Below are positions 10,597-19,994 of a DNA stretch of 64,000 nt, piece after piece (position 1 is the first letter of the stretch; each line of letters starts with the position of its first letter). Position numbers and translations under genes: made by a program. The stretch comes from Lunularia cruciata. Its lineage: Eukaryota; Streptophyta; Marchantiopsida; Lunulariales; Lunulariaceae. The stretch spans positions 62,820,333 through 62,884,332 of the forward strand of contig OX419756.1 of NCBI GenBank assembly GCA_948567375.1, given 5' to 3'. The notes beneath the pieces are model-generated. The model was given only the letters and a program-made list of their open reading frames with translations, ran no database searches and was not told the DNA's origin.

Positions 10597-11390
10597 TGTG
10601 ACAACCCGGCAAATATCACTTTTGCGGTAATCGGGTAAGTAAAGTTCGTTCCCGCAGAGATACGAGTCAGAAATATCCAAATACGAAGCAAAGTAACAAT
10701 TTCAGTTCTTCTTGAGTTCTTCTTTAGTCTCTCAGGTAGAAACCACACCCAGAAGAGAGTAACAAGCACTGACTCGCAGTCTTGTCACAAATTAACACTC
10801 CATAATCACAACGTCATCAAATCTTTCCAAGCAATCTTGATTGTGATGATTCAGGCTCTCCCGAAAACGGCACTTCACTGCAAAACGACTTCGCCTCAGA
10901 ATTGTGTTCTACCCCTCCACTGAAGGCACAACTTCCTCGATCAAAATTGCTTCACATCAACTTCACACTACACTCACAAATGCAGAATACTACCAACACT
11001 ACAATTCCTCTCAGATCTGTCAAGGCATTGCTTTGATTGCACTTCACTCAAGATCAAACACACAGAATGAAGATCAAGGCTGTGGAATCCAACATCCAAC
11101 AAGCACTCTGACTTGCACTTTGAATTTCTCCAAACACTCACAAACACAATTACAAAGTTGATACTCGAAATCAAGCTCAAGCGACGAGCACTGCTTCACA
11201 GCACTTTGCTTTATCTATTCTCAGAAATAATGAGCACTGAACAACAATTTCCTGCGAATGCCACTCTTAAATAGTGAAGCAATCGACAGTTCTAACAACT
11301 ATACCGTTTCTACAACAACTGTTCCAACCTGTAGATCCGAAATGACAATGCACCTCTTCATATTTGCCCCTTCAAATCTCAAATCGGTTA

Positions 11391-14018
11391 CTAATCCGAT
11401 CGGATGTCTACTTCTTCCTCGGCTTTCAACCCTGAACCCGAAGTAATCTTACTTCCTACTATTCTGTCTGCGGGTTTCACAACTCTTACATCTTCTACCA
11501 GATCCAGCAATTCTCTTTCCTGATCTGAAATTGTACTAGCAGGTAATCTATCTAACTCTTCATCTTTCGACCCACTCTTCTCTACTGTTCCTGAGGCCAA
11601 CTCCAAAGACATTTGGATCCCGATGTCATCTACGTCGGGTTTTGCTTTAACATCCTGCCAAAGCTTTTCTAACTCTATTCTTACTAAGTCCAATCTAATC
11701 GCGATATTGTCTTCTACTTCTAAGATCTTCCTATCTACACGAGTTCTCAATTTAATCAACAAGGCATTCAGATCTGTATCTTTCGCTTGCCTTCGCCTCG
11801 TCTCCTGCACTAACAGCTTCAACTCGTGCAGACGCGTTTCTTCAATTCGAACGCTGGTCTGTGTACTTAGCATTGCGTTTACTCTGAGGACTATCTCCTG
11901 CAATGGCTCTAATCTTGTCTTCCTTTCTCGTTCCCGATCTGCAAGCCATTCCTCTCTGTACATCGCCAACTCTTCTTCAAATTCGGCCTTCACTGCGTCC
12001 TTCTCTTTCTCCTTCTGTGCAACCTTTCTTTCCTGATTACGAAGTAAGTCTCGTAATCTCTCTTCTTCTCCATATCTCACAGCCAACTCTCGCTGCCAGA
12101 GTTGCTTCTTCTCCTCCATACTCTCCATCACTCGATCGAGCTCTTGATCCTTTGATGCTACTCTCGCCATAGCATGGATGAGCTCTACTCTTGAATCAGC
12201 AAACTGCTGCTTCAAGATTTCAAATTCAGCTACTTGTCGCTCCCTTATGACATCACTCTTCCTCGCAAGATCCTCTCGATAGCTCAATTCTCTCCTCAGG
12301 TCTTCGATTACCTGACTTCTCTCCACTTCTTCCACTTGCAATACTTTTCTCTCCTTCTCACCTCGGGTTATACTCTTCTTCAACTCCGAGTTTTCTTCTT
12401 CTAATCTCGATACCACCTGCAATATAGTCTTTACCTCTGGACAAGTCGACTGCATCTCCTTTTTCTTCTTCTCCAACTTCACCAACAGCGGGCATACTAC
12501 CATCTGCAGGTAATCTACTCCATTAATGATACCTTCGTCCCCTCTCGGAGTAGTCTCTCTTCTTTCTTCGTGTTCTCCCGATTCTCGCCTTCTTCTCTGG
12601 AGCCTTCGTATTGGAATTGATGCTTCACTGCCCAAGCTTCCTTCTACTTCTTCTGTCACTCTACTCGGTCCCGCTTCCCCCTTTGCCTTACGTCTCGAGC
12701 GAATTCCTCGCTGTACTGCGATCTTCTTCTCCTTGAGCACCGGTACTTTGTCTTCCAGCGCTGCATTGTCTTTGGCTTTTACCTCGGCTTGAATTTCTTC
12801 TTCGTATTTTTCAGGCGTTGGTGCCGAGGTCATTTCTCCACCGACTTCACTATCACTGCTTGTATCTCCACTCTGCAATGTCAGCTCAGGTTCCTCCTCA
12901 CGTTCTGAGTCCTCCGTCTTGAGCTCGGCTTCACCTTCTGAGTCTTCATCTTCCGACTCAATCACCACCATTCCTCGCCTCGGGTTATTTTTCTGCATCT
13001 TCCGAGGTTTCTTGTTTTCTTCGGCGTCTGCTTGCCGAGTTCTCTTCTTCGTTGGGGTACTTTCAACGACCTCCACGTTCTTCCCTGTCTTCAAGTAGTA
13101 ATCGTCTGCGCTCCGGATTTGGAGAATGTATTGCTGCTCCTCCGCGTTGACTTCCTTTCGCACATCCGGATGGAAGTGCGACACCATCCGATTCCGCTCC
13201 GCCGAGTTCAGCAAATTGAGCCCGAGATAGAAATGCGCTGCAAACGGCACAATATAATGTGGAGGGGACTTATCCCGCAGATTCCACACCATCTGCCTTG
13301 TTCTCCCGTGAAAACACCTCGCCCAATTAATTGGTTCTCCTGCAAAAAATTTGTGAAAGAACACCGCTTGGTGTTTCATCACATAGGTAGTTCTCTCCGG
13401 CTTCAGGATTGCCATCAAAGCACTCACAATTCCTCTCTTGACAGGGTCTTTGTAACTTTCTACCTTGTACCCATTCTTCGTTCTCTTCGACGAGAAGGCA
13501 TCTCTCACCTCCTGAGTTTCTTGGGCTATCTCCCCTTTCCCCAAGAATGTGGCCCCCTGCTTCGAGCCTGCCTCCTTCCCGAGTACGAGTCTCCAATCCA
13601 AATCTGTCCAGTGCGCCGGATTTCCTCTCTTCCCTTCTTCCTCGGGACCATCGAGACATTTACTCTCGATGATTTCTGTCATGAATCCTGGAAAACTTAT
13701 GTTCCAATTCCATGCCAAAAAGGTGATCCGAAGTCGGCTCAAGACTTCGATCCTCGTTACTACATCTAATCTCCGAATTGCATGATTTCTCATTGCAAAT
13801 TTGGAGTTCTTCTTCCCTCCTCCCATCTCTTCTGCTTTCTTTTGGTCTCTCGATTTCTCTCTCTCGACTTCTCCCTTACGCACTAACCCAAGGCCAACGC
13901 TATGTCCCTTTCCCCGATCACCTGCAAGACGACTCTTCAACGGCAAAGGAAAATTGCTCGACATTTCGTCGTTGCAGTTTCGTTTTTTATAGAGTTGCAC
14001 TTCTTTGTCTTCCGTCAC
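11391..14018 (-). CDS. Intact LTR-encoded nuclear-type coiled-coil protein (875 codons), unknown function
   Basis: This is the only intact copy of the LTR reading frame. Residues 65-310 look globular and helical (HQAVFFHKFF near 216, AHFYLGLNLL near 261). Residues 324-341 are strongly basic (KKRTRQ...NKKPRK, possible nuclear signal). Residues 350-460 are acidic and Ser-rich (VVIESEDEDSEGE). Residues about 505-800 form a long charged coiled coil, and the tail is acidic. No enzyme motif was seen. Met1 overlaps the TATA-like box and is an unlikely start. Met19 (13964, MSSNF) and Met65 (13826, MGGGKKNS) are conserved in other copies and are better candidates. The frame lies wholly in the LTR. The globular part faintly recalls plant-transposon-associated domains. 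Function is unknown. Confidence 0.82.
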   Translation of the reverse strand: MTEDKEVQLYKKRNCNDEMSSNFPLPLKSRLAGDRGKGHSVGLGLVRKGEVEREKSRDQKKAEEMGGGKKNSKFAMRNHAIRRLDVVTRIEVLSRLRITFLAWNWNISFPGFMTEIIESKCLDGPEEEGKRGNPAHWTDLDWRLVLGKEAGSKQGATFLGKGEIAQETQEVRDAFSSKRTKNGYKVESYKDPVKRGIVSALMAILKPERTTYVMKHQAVFFHKFFAGEPINWARCFHGRTRQMVWNLRDKSPPHYIVPFAAHFYLGLNLLNSAERNRMVSHFHPDVRKEVNAEEQQYILQIRSADDYYLKTGKNVEVVESTPTKKRTRQADAEENKKPRKMQKNNPRRGMVVIESEDEDSEGEAELKTEDSEREEEPELTLQSGDTSSDSEVGGEMTSAPTPEKYEEEIQAEVKAKDNAALEDKVPVLKEKKIAVQRGIRSRRKAKGEAGPSRVTEEVEGSLGSEASIPIRRLQRRRRESGEHEERRETTPRGDEGIINGVDYLQMVVCPLLVKLEKKKKEMQSTCPEVKTILQVVSRLEEENSELKKSITRGEKERKVLQVEEVERSQVIEDLRRELSYREDLARKSDVIRERQVAEFEILKQQFADSRVELIHAMARVASKDQELDRVMESMEEKKQLWQRELAVRYGEEERLRDLLRNQERKVAQKEKEKDAVKAEFEEELAMYREEWLADRERERKTRLEPLQEIVLRVNAMLSTQTSVRIEETRLHELKLLVQETRRRQAKDTDLNALLIKLRTRVDRKILEVEDNIAIRLDLVRIELEKLWQDVKAKPDVDDIGIQMSLELASGTVEKSGSKDEELDRLPASTISDQERELLDLVEDVRVVKPADRIVGSKITSGSGLKAEEEVDIRSD
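13985..13991 (-). promoter_or_regulatory. TATA-like box of family-A LTR
   Basis: TATAAAA (read on -) lies about 20 nt upstream of the Met19 codon of the LTR frame and is conserved in position among LTR copies. It would make the LTR frame the first one on a transcript started in this LTR. Confidence 0.5.
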
Positions 14019-14172
14019 TTCGAGTTTCTACCGAGAAATCACACCTCCTGCATGCACCCATTACTGTCGCCTCACCTTCACGCGTATGAGCCGCCAATTT
14101 TGAAACCGCCCCTTCTTGAATTTCTGGCCCCGACGAAAGGTTGTTAGACTGTCTTTGCCTTGGGTTGAGCTC

Positions 14173-14183
14173 CCCCCCCCCCC
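14173..14183 (-). other. Variable homopolymer G run in LTR U3
   Basis: Read on -, there are 11 G before GAGCTCAACCC. The same place has 12 G at 15847-15858, 8 G at 21414-21421 (+), 6 at 29405-29410 and 5 at 58735-58739. It is a length-variable tract upstream of the TATA-like box. Confidence 0.7.
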
Positions 14184-14378
14184 GATCCAATTTACTTCGT
14201 ATCGTTTGCTGACACGGCATTTCAAAGTACTTCGCCTTATGACCCAAGGTCACTTTACTTCGGGTTTCACCCCAAAGACAGTTTTCATCGTCTTCTTCGG
14301 CCAACCAGGCACAATCCGACTTCTCTATACACTTCTTCTGCTTTATTTTGAAAAAAAAATAAAAATGTGGGCACCACA

Positions 14379-14392
14379 TACCCCCTCCCTCA
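14379..14392 (-). other. Polypurine tract before 3' LTR (family A)
   Basis: Read on -, GAGGGAGGGGG-TA stands directly before the LTR start TGTGG and overlaps the integrase stop codon. The equivalent tract is at 21201-21213 (+). It primes plus-strand DNA synthesis and fixes where the LTR begins. Confidence 0.82.
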
Positions 14393-15590
14393 AATGTGAG
14401 CGTCCCCGCGAACATAGACCTCGGGTGTCTTAGAAACTTCCGAGTCTATGGTCCAATATCTCCGAACTCTCCACCTGTTTACTCGAGTGGCAAAAGGATT
14501 ACCTTCCAAATCAACAAGTTGCAGGGATCCATTTTCGTAAAGATGATGAACTCGATAGGGACCCATCCATCGCAAATGCAACTTGCCTGGAAAAAATATT
14601 CGGCGATTATCATATAACAAAACCAAATCCCCTTCTCGTACAGTCACAGGCTTGATTCTCTGATCGTGCCTGAATTTCCGCTGTGCTTGTACTTCTTTCG
14701 TGGTTTGCATTGCATCGTCTCTTTTCTCTTGTAACCACATCAATTGTTGAATCCGAAGATCCTGACTTTCCTCTTCCGACATTCGTTCTTCGCACAGGAC
14801 TCGATAAGTCGGAACTTCAAATTCAACTGGCAGTATGGGGTGCAAGCCATATGTCAAGAAGTATGGAGTTTGTTTGGTTGTAATCTTCTCTGTTGTCCGA
14901 TAGGCCCATTACGCGGTTGGTAATTTTGTATCCCAGTCATAGGCATAATTGACAGTCACCTTATTCAAAATTTTACAAAGTAACCCATTCGCTTTTTCCG
15001 TTAAGCCATTCGCTTTTGGGTTATAAGGAGTCGTCTTCCGATGTTTAATCTGAAAATACTTGGTTAACTCCTCCATTACAGAGTTCAAAAAATGTGTTCC
15101 TCGGTCACTGACCAATTCCAGAGGACACCCATATCGGGAGATGATGTTTTGAAAGAAAAATTCCGCCACCGTTTCAGCATCATCTCTGCGAGTTGCTTCC
15201 GCTTCAACCATCTTGGTAGCGTAATCAGTGCAAACCAAAATATATCGCTTTCTTGTGACTCGGGTTACTGGTTGAATGGGACCCACAAAATCAATACCCC
15301 ATTTCTCAAAGGGAGCCAAAGGCAAAATTGGTTTCAAAGGCCATTGAGAAGTGGCCGTCGGCTTCCCTATTCTCTGACACGCATCACAGCTTCGAATATG
15401 AGCATGTACATCTTTGTACATTGTAGGCCACCAATACCCTGCCAAAAGAATTTTCTTTACAGTATTCTTCAGAGCATAGTGTCCTCCCGATGCCTCGGAG
15501 TGTAAAGATTCAATTACTCCTCCTACTTCGTATGACTCCAAGCATCGCCGAAGTACGTCATCTTCGCCCATCTTAAATAAAATGCTATTA
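14390..15590 (-). pseudogene. Integrase C-terminal two-thirds, family A
   Basis: The frame 15571-14909 carries the His-His-Cys-Cys zinc site (LHSEASGGH ... CDACQ) and the DDE core: Asp in KWGIDFVGP, Asp in LVSDRGTH, Glu in NGLTEKANG. After one TAA at 14906-14908 the frame continues to 14390 with the GPY/F C-terminal module (LRWMGPYRVHHLYENG). The stop abuts the purine tract. There is no chromodomain. The 5' end is joined to an LTR fragment at about 15592. Apart from the single stop it is the best-preserved integrase of this family here. Confidence 0.88.
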
Positions 15591-15592
15591 AA

Positions 15593-16059
15593 TCACCTGC
15601 AAGACGACTCCTCAACGGCAAAGGAAAATTGCTCGACATTTCGTCGTTGCAGTTTCGTTTTTTATAGAGTTGCACTTCTTTGTCTTCCGTCACTTCGAGT
15701 TTCTACCGAGAAATCACACCTCCTGCATGCACCCGTTACTGTCGCCTCACCTTCACGCGTATGAGCCACCAATTTCAAAACCGCCCCTTCTTGAATTTCT
15801 CGCCCCGACGAAAGGTTGTGAGACTGTCTTTGCCTCGGGTTGAGCTCCCCCCCCCCCCGATCCGAAGACAATTTACTTTGTATCGTTTGCTGACACGGCA
15901 TTTCAGAGTACTTCGCCTTATGACCCAAGGTCACTTTACTTCGGGTTTCACCCCGAAGACAGTTTTCGTCGTCTTCTTCGGCCAACCAGGCGCAATCCGA
16001 CTTCTCTATACACTTCTTCTGCTTTATTTTGAAAAAAAACAAAAAATGTGGGCACCACA
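15593..16059 (-). repeat. Truncated 5' LTR (first 467 bp), family A
   Basis: This repeats 13920-14378 and begins at the element edge with TGTGGTGCCCACA. It ends inside the start of the LTR frame (around residue 35), where it is fused to integrase sequence. It includes the TATA-like box. Confidence 0.88.
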
Positions 16060-16840
16060 TAGTTTCAGTTATGGGAGTTCAAAATCTCATGACTTTCCAA
16101 GTCTTGAAGGATTCAAGCTATGACTTACTTCTTGGGAGGCCATAATTGAGAGCAGCATGCACAACTGATCGATGGCACAAAGGGTACTTGAGGATTGGGC
16201 CATCAAACCATAAAGTCACAGTTCTTGTGACTAACACCACCAACAGTTCACTTTCAGATACACCATCTTCTGATTATTGGAAATCAGATTCTGAAGAAGG
16301 AGTTTCAGGTGTGGACACAAGCATGGAAGAGGAGACTTCCACGGAGGAGGATGAATCTGGATCTGATTCAGACGTGTATCCTTTGTATGCTATGGATTTT
16401 GCACCTAAGCCAGAGGTTTTGAAGGACCCAGATAAATCACCATTGACACTTGAGGAAGTAGAGAGAAAGTTAGCTACCCCCAAGTATGGCCCAAATGTTA
16501 CCAAGAAAGAGAAGGTGAGATTTGAGGACATTTTCCGCAAGTTCATCCATGTGTTTGCGTTTAGTTACAGGGATTTGAAGGAAGTCACCTTGGAGGAGCA
16601 CAAGATAGAGGTGGAGTCACATGCAAGACCAATCCGCCAAAAGCAACGTCGCATTAGCCCACCAATATCTTTGGTTGTGAAGGAGGAGATTGATAAGCTC
16701 AAGGAGGCTAGATTTATCTTTGAGGTGGAGAATTCAGAATGGGTGTCTCCAATTGTCATTGTGAAGAAAAAGAATGGCAAGCTTTGGGTTTGTGTGGATT
16801 ACAAGAAGCTCAATGTTGTTACCAAGAAGGACTACTAGCC
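16060..16840 (+). pseudogene. Family-B protease end, acidic linker and RT start
   Basis: This continues the protease after the insertion (DLLLGRP near 16123-16143, then TAA where the minus copy has Trp). An acidic Ser/Glu/Asp linker follows (MEEETSTEEDESGSDSD), then the RT N-terminal region with EFSYRDL-like and VKEEIDKL motifs, ENSEWVSPIVIVKKKNGK and VCVDYKKLN. A TAG at 16836-16838 ends the frame where the minus copy has Tyr. Confidence 0.85.
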
Positions 16841-17255
16841 ATTGCCATTCATTGATGAGATCTTGGAGGAGGTTGCAGGTCATGAGAGGTACAGTTTTGG
16901 AGATGGTTATAGTGGATACAACCAAATCAAGATTGCACCAGAGCATTAACAACTCACCACGTTCACCACACCTTGGGGAACTTACGCTTTCAAGGTCATG
17001 GCTTTTGGGCTTTGCAATGCTCCAGCCACATTCCAATGGTTCATGAACAAGGTATTTGAACCTTTCATTGGGAAATTTGTGAGAGACTTCATTGATGACT
17101 TTTGTGTCTATGGGAGCAAGGAGGAGCACTTTGAGCACCTAATCAAAGTCTTGCAATGCTTGGATGAGGCAAATGCATCACTCAACCCAGAGAAGTGCAT
17201 TTTTGGATGTGAAGAAGGTCTATTTTGGGGCACATCATCTCCAAGGATGGAATAG
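16839..17255 (+). pseudogene. Reverse transcriptase palm, family B
   Basis: The RT motifs DGYSGYNQ, MAFGLCNAPATFQ and the catalytic FIDDF (about 17088-17102) are present in order. A TAA near 16948 replaces a Gln codon, and a frameshift at about 17222 moves the rest of pol into the frame starting at 17225. It is inactive. Confidence 0.88.
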
Positions 17256-19250
17256 CAATTGATCCTGAGAAGGTGAGGAAAATCTCAGACCTTCCATTCC
17301 CTTCAAGCTTGACAAAGTTACGCCAATTCTTGGGGATGGTTGGATACTATAGGAGGTTCATCTTCACATTTTCCAACAAAGCTTATGCATTGACCATCGT
17401 CATGAAGAAGGGTGTAGATTACATGGTGATTTTGGAGGACAAGGAGGCTCTCAAAGCTTTTGAGGAGCTCAAGCAATCCCTTGTTGTAGGTTCAATTCTT
17501 GCTAGACCTGATTGGAGTAAGCCTTTCATCCTCTACATTGATGCTTCTAATGTAGCTATAGGATGCACTCTTAGTCAATTAGACCAAGATGAGCATGATC
17601 ATCCAATAGCTTATGCTAGTAGGCAGATGGTTTCAGCAGAGAAGAACTACTCTATCACAGAGAGAGAAGGGTTGGCAGTGATCTTTGGTCTCAAGAAGTT
17701 TAGACACTACTTGATTGGAGGGAAAGCCACCATTGTCACGGATCACAAGGCTTTGAAGAACATCTTCAACAAGCCTAATGCTGAAGGGAGACTAGCAAGG
17801 TGGATGATTCTCTTATCTGAGTATGACTACACCATTGAGGATAGGCCAAGAAAGAAACATGCAAATGCTGATTTGTTATCAAGAGCCTATGATCATGATG
17901 GAGATGAGCCTGTGGATGATTCCTTCACGGATGAGGAGCTCATGACAATCTCAGTCACTCAAGAGGTTCCAATGGAGTTCAAGGACATTGCAAACTTTGT
18001 GACAAGAGGTTACTATCCAAAAGGGATGCATGCTAGGGAGAGGAAGGCCCTTGCAGCAAGATCTAGACCTTACACAATGGTGGAAGATATCCTTTTTCAC
18101 CAAGGAGCACATGGTCTACTTCAAAGAGCAGTGGGTAAGGAAGAGTCTATCCTACTCATAAAGGAGTTTCATGAAGGTTTAGTATGTGGAGGACACTTTG
18201 CAGGAAAGGTGATTGCTTTCAAGATTCTAGATGCAGGTTACCATTGGAGAGGGATTTTCAAGGATTGTCTTGATTATTGCAAAACTTGTCATGTTTGTCA
18301 AGCTTTTGCTAGAAAGTCTACATCCACTCCACCACTTAGATCAATTCCATTGCTAGGACCTTTTGAGAAGTGGGGAATTGATTTTGTAGGTCCTCTCAAT
18401 AGAACCCCAAGGAACAATCGGTACATTGTGGTAGTTACTGATTACCTTACCAAAAGGGTTGAGGCTAGACCATTGACGGACAAGAATGAAGATGAAGTGG
18501 GTAGATTTCTTTACGAACGCATTATCACTAGGTTTGGATGCCCTTTGGAGTTGGTTTTTGATAGAGGAGGAGAGTTTACAGGGAGCATTACTACATCCAT
18601 GCTACGACATTTCTCTATCACACATAGAGTAACTACATCCTATAAGCCAAATTCCAGTGGCTTGGGAGAGAGAACCAATCAGACCTTGTGCATGATGTTG
18701 GCCAAAGATGCAGAAATGGAGAGGGCTAAACATCATTGGGACAAGAGGATTCATGCAGTTTTGTGGGAGTATAGGACAACCATGAAGACTTCTACCCGAT
18801 ATTCTCCATTTCAATTGGTATATGGTATTGAGTCTACCTTACCTATTCACTTTGATCTTCCTACCGTCCAAAGCATTCATAGGAGATTGAAAAAGCACAA
18901 GGAGGTGATGCAGAGAAGTCAAGGAAGGATCAACTCATGGAACTGGAAGAGGCAAGAGCAGTTGCTATGGTTTGAGTGGAGCAAGCCCAAAGGAAACAAA
19001 AGGAGAGCTATGACAAGAGGCTAGGCAAGAAGAAGGTGGAGACTTTCAAAGAAGGTGATTGGGTAATTTTGTTTGATTCCATTTGATTCAAGAGCGTGCA
19101 AAAGAAGTTTTTGCCTAAGTACTTTGGACCTTTCATAGTGGAGAAGGTGTGGGGCAATTACACCTATGATCTCAAGGAGTTGGGAGGAAGACACTTTGAT
19201 AGGATTAACCATGATAAGTTGAAGATGTACCATAGAAGGTAGAGAGACCT
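17225..19250 (+). pseudogene. RT thumb, RNase H and integrase, family B
   Basis: Frame 17225-19024 is open for 599 codons. The RT thumb has FLGMVGYYRRFI. RNase H has LYIDASNVAIG, ITEREGLAVIFGLKKFRHYL and VTDHKAL. The integrase zinc site (FHEGLVCGGHFAGK ... CKTCHVC) and the DDE core follow (Asp in WGIDFVGP, Asp in VFDRGGEF, Glu in GLGERTNQ). After a frameshift near 19000, the GPF-type C-terminal module (KYFGPFIVEKVWGNYTY) is in another frame up to about 19240. It has no chromodomain. This is the longest intact pol stretch in the window. Confidence 0.9.
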
Positions 19251-19276
19251 TCACTTTGAGGACAAAGTGAAAACTT

Positions 19277-19290
19277 AGTCCGGGGGTAAA
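19277..19290 (+). other. Purine-rich tract before family-B 3' LTR
   Basis: AGTCCGGGGGTAAA stands directly upstream of the LTR start TGTAACACCC and is the likely plus-strand primer. Confidence 0.65.
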
Positions 19291-19994
19291 TGTAACACCC
19301 ATATGTGCATGTGTGTGGTATTGTGAATTTAACTTGGTATTACAAGTACTTAAGAGATATTATTTATATAGAGATAAAGGATGGTTCTATATTAGTCATG
19401 GTTAGCTAAAGTTAGTCATAGCTAAGATAGAAGGGACCTTACTTTAGAGGAAGTAAAAAAGATGAGCACCACTATTTTGGATTTTAGTGTGTTGACTTGG
19501 TATTATTCCTAGGTGTTTGGCTTTGAGGAAAGAGTTGAGAACTCTTTGGCCCGCAAGCCTTTTTGTTTTGGATTCTTCTTTAGTCCAAGGATAGCCCATG
19601 TGAAGGAATCCTTGACTTAGTGGTTGGGTCAAGATAAGACCAAATGCTTAGGGGAATATGCCCATGTGAATGGATATTCCTTTCTACTTTTTGACTTTAC
19701 TTGACTTTTAGTCTAGTAACTTGAGTTACTACGGTAATTAGTAACTTTGGTACGTAACTATTTCACAAGTCTATAAGCAAAGGGTGAGGAGGAACTTATC
19801 ATCCTTTCATTTGCAACTATCTCTCTCTCATTGAGTTCTCTAGTGAGTAATGTCTTGAGTCTTGGAGTGTTAGTCTTGGAGTGGAGCCTTGGAGGAGTAT
19901 GATGGAGTTGGGGTTCCTTGCCTTTTTAGTCCATGGTGTGCTACCATAATAGCCATCAGAGGTTCATCTTGAGTGAGAGACAGGCCGGCTCACA
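19291..19994 (+). repeat. 3' LTR of family-B element
   Basis: It is a 704-bp copy of 6691-7382 with about 35 substitutions and a 12-13 bp insertion (hand count). It ends CTCACA, and family-A integrase sequence follows immediately. Confidence 0.92.

Larger units (their letters stand above)
10597..14378 (-). repeat. Complete family-A LTR (3' LTR), 3782 bp
   Basis: In element orientation it starts TGTGGTGCCCACA, right after a purine tract, and ends GTTGTCACA at the insertion edge. It contains a homopolymer G run, a TATA-like box at 13985-13991, an 875-codon open frame and about 0.8 kb of 3' non-coding sequence. The first 467 bp repeat at 15593-16059 with about 14 substitutions and one 7-bp indel (hand count, near 3%). 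Confidence 0.92.
10597..16059 (-). mobile_element. Family-A element inserted in family-B protease, internally deleted
   Basis: In element orientation this consists of about 467 bp of the 5' LTR start (16059-15593), then a deletion, the integrase end (15571-14390), a purine tract and a complete 3' LTR (14378-10597). The duplication TAGTT at 10592-10596 and 16060-16064 is perfect. Removing the insertion restores the family-B protease sequence seen at 24600-24640 (-). The element ends are TGTGGTGCC...GTTGTCACA. The deletion removed most of the 5' LTR, the primer-binding site, gag, protease, RT and RNase H. Confidence 0.93.
6691..19994 (+). mobile_element. Family-B Ty3/gypsy element inserted in outer family A
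   Basis: This element has two LTRs of about 0.7 kb (6691-7382 and 19291-19994) that begin TGTAACACCC and end CTCACA. It also has a primer-binding site, leader ORFs, gag, protease, RT, RNase H, integrase and a purine tract. It is interrupted at 10597-16059 by a minus-strand family-A element. A hand alignment gives about 5% LTR-LTR difference plus a 12-13 bp indel. The flanks (AGGAC on the left, GCTCA on the right) do not form a target duplication, and the host element lacks its RT-RNase H between them, so one or both flanks were lost or recombined. No chromodomain was seen. Confidence 0.85.

Noticed and set aside
11623..12036. Plus-strand open frames such as 11623-12036, 13032-13769 and 27424-28047 with Ser/Leu-rich products
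   Set aside because: They are antisense shadows of the coiled-coil LTR frame. Glu/Lys-rich coding gives Ser/Leu-rich sequence on the other strand. They have no family similarity and are not conserved as frames.
11391..14018. Treating the 875-codon frame as an envelope-like ORF between pol and the 3' LTR
   Set aside because: The purine tract and TG end lie upstream of the frame. Solo LTRs bounded by 5-bp duplications contain it. It also has no signal peptide or transmembrane segment. It is therefore LTR-internal and not env-like.
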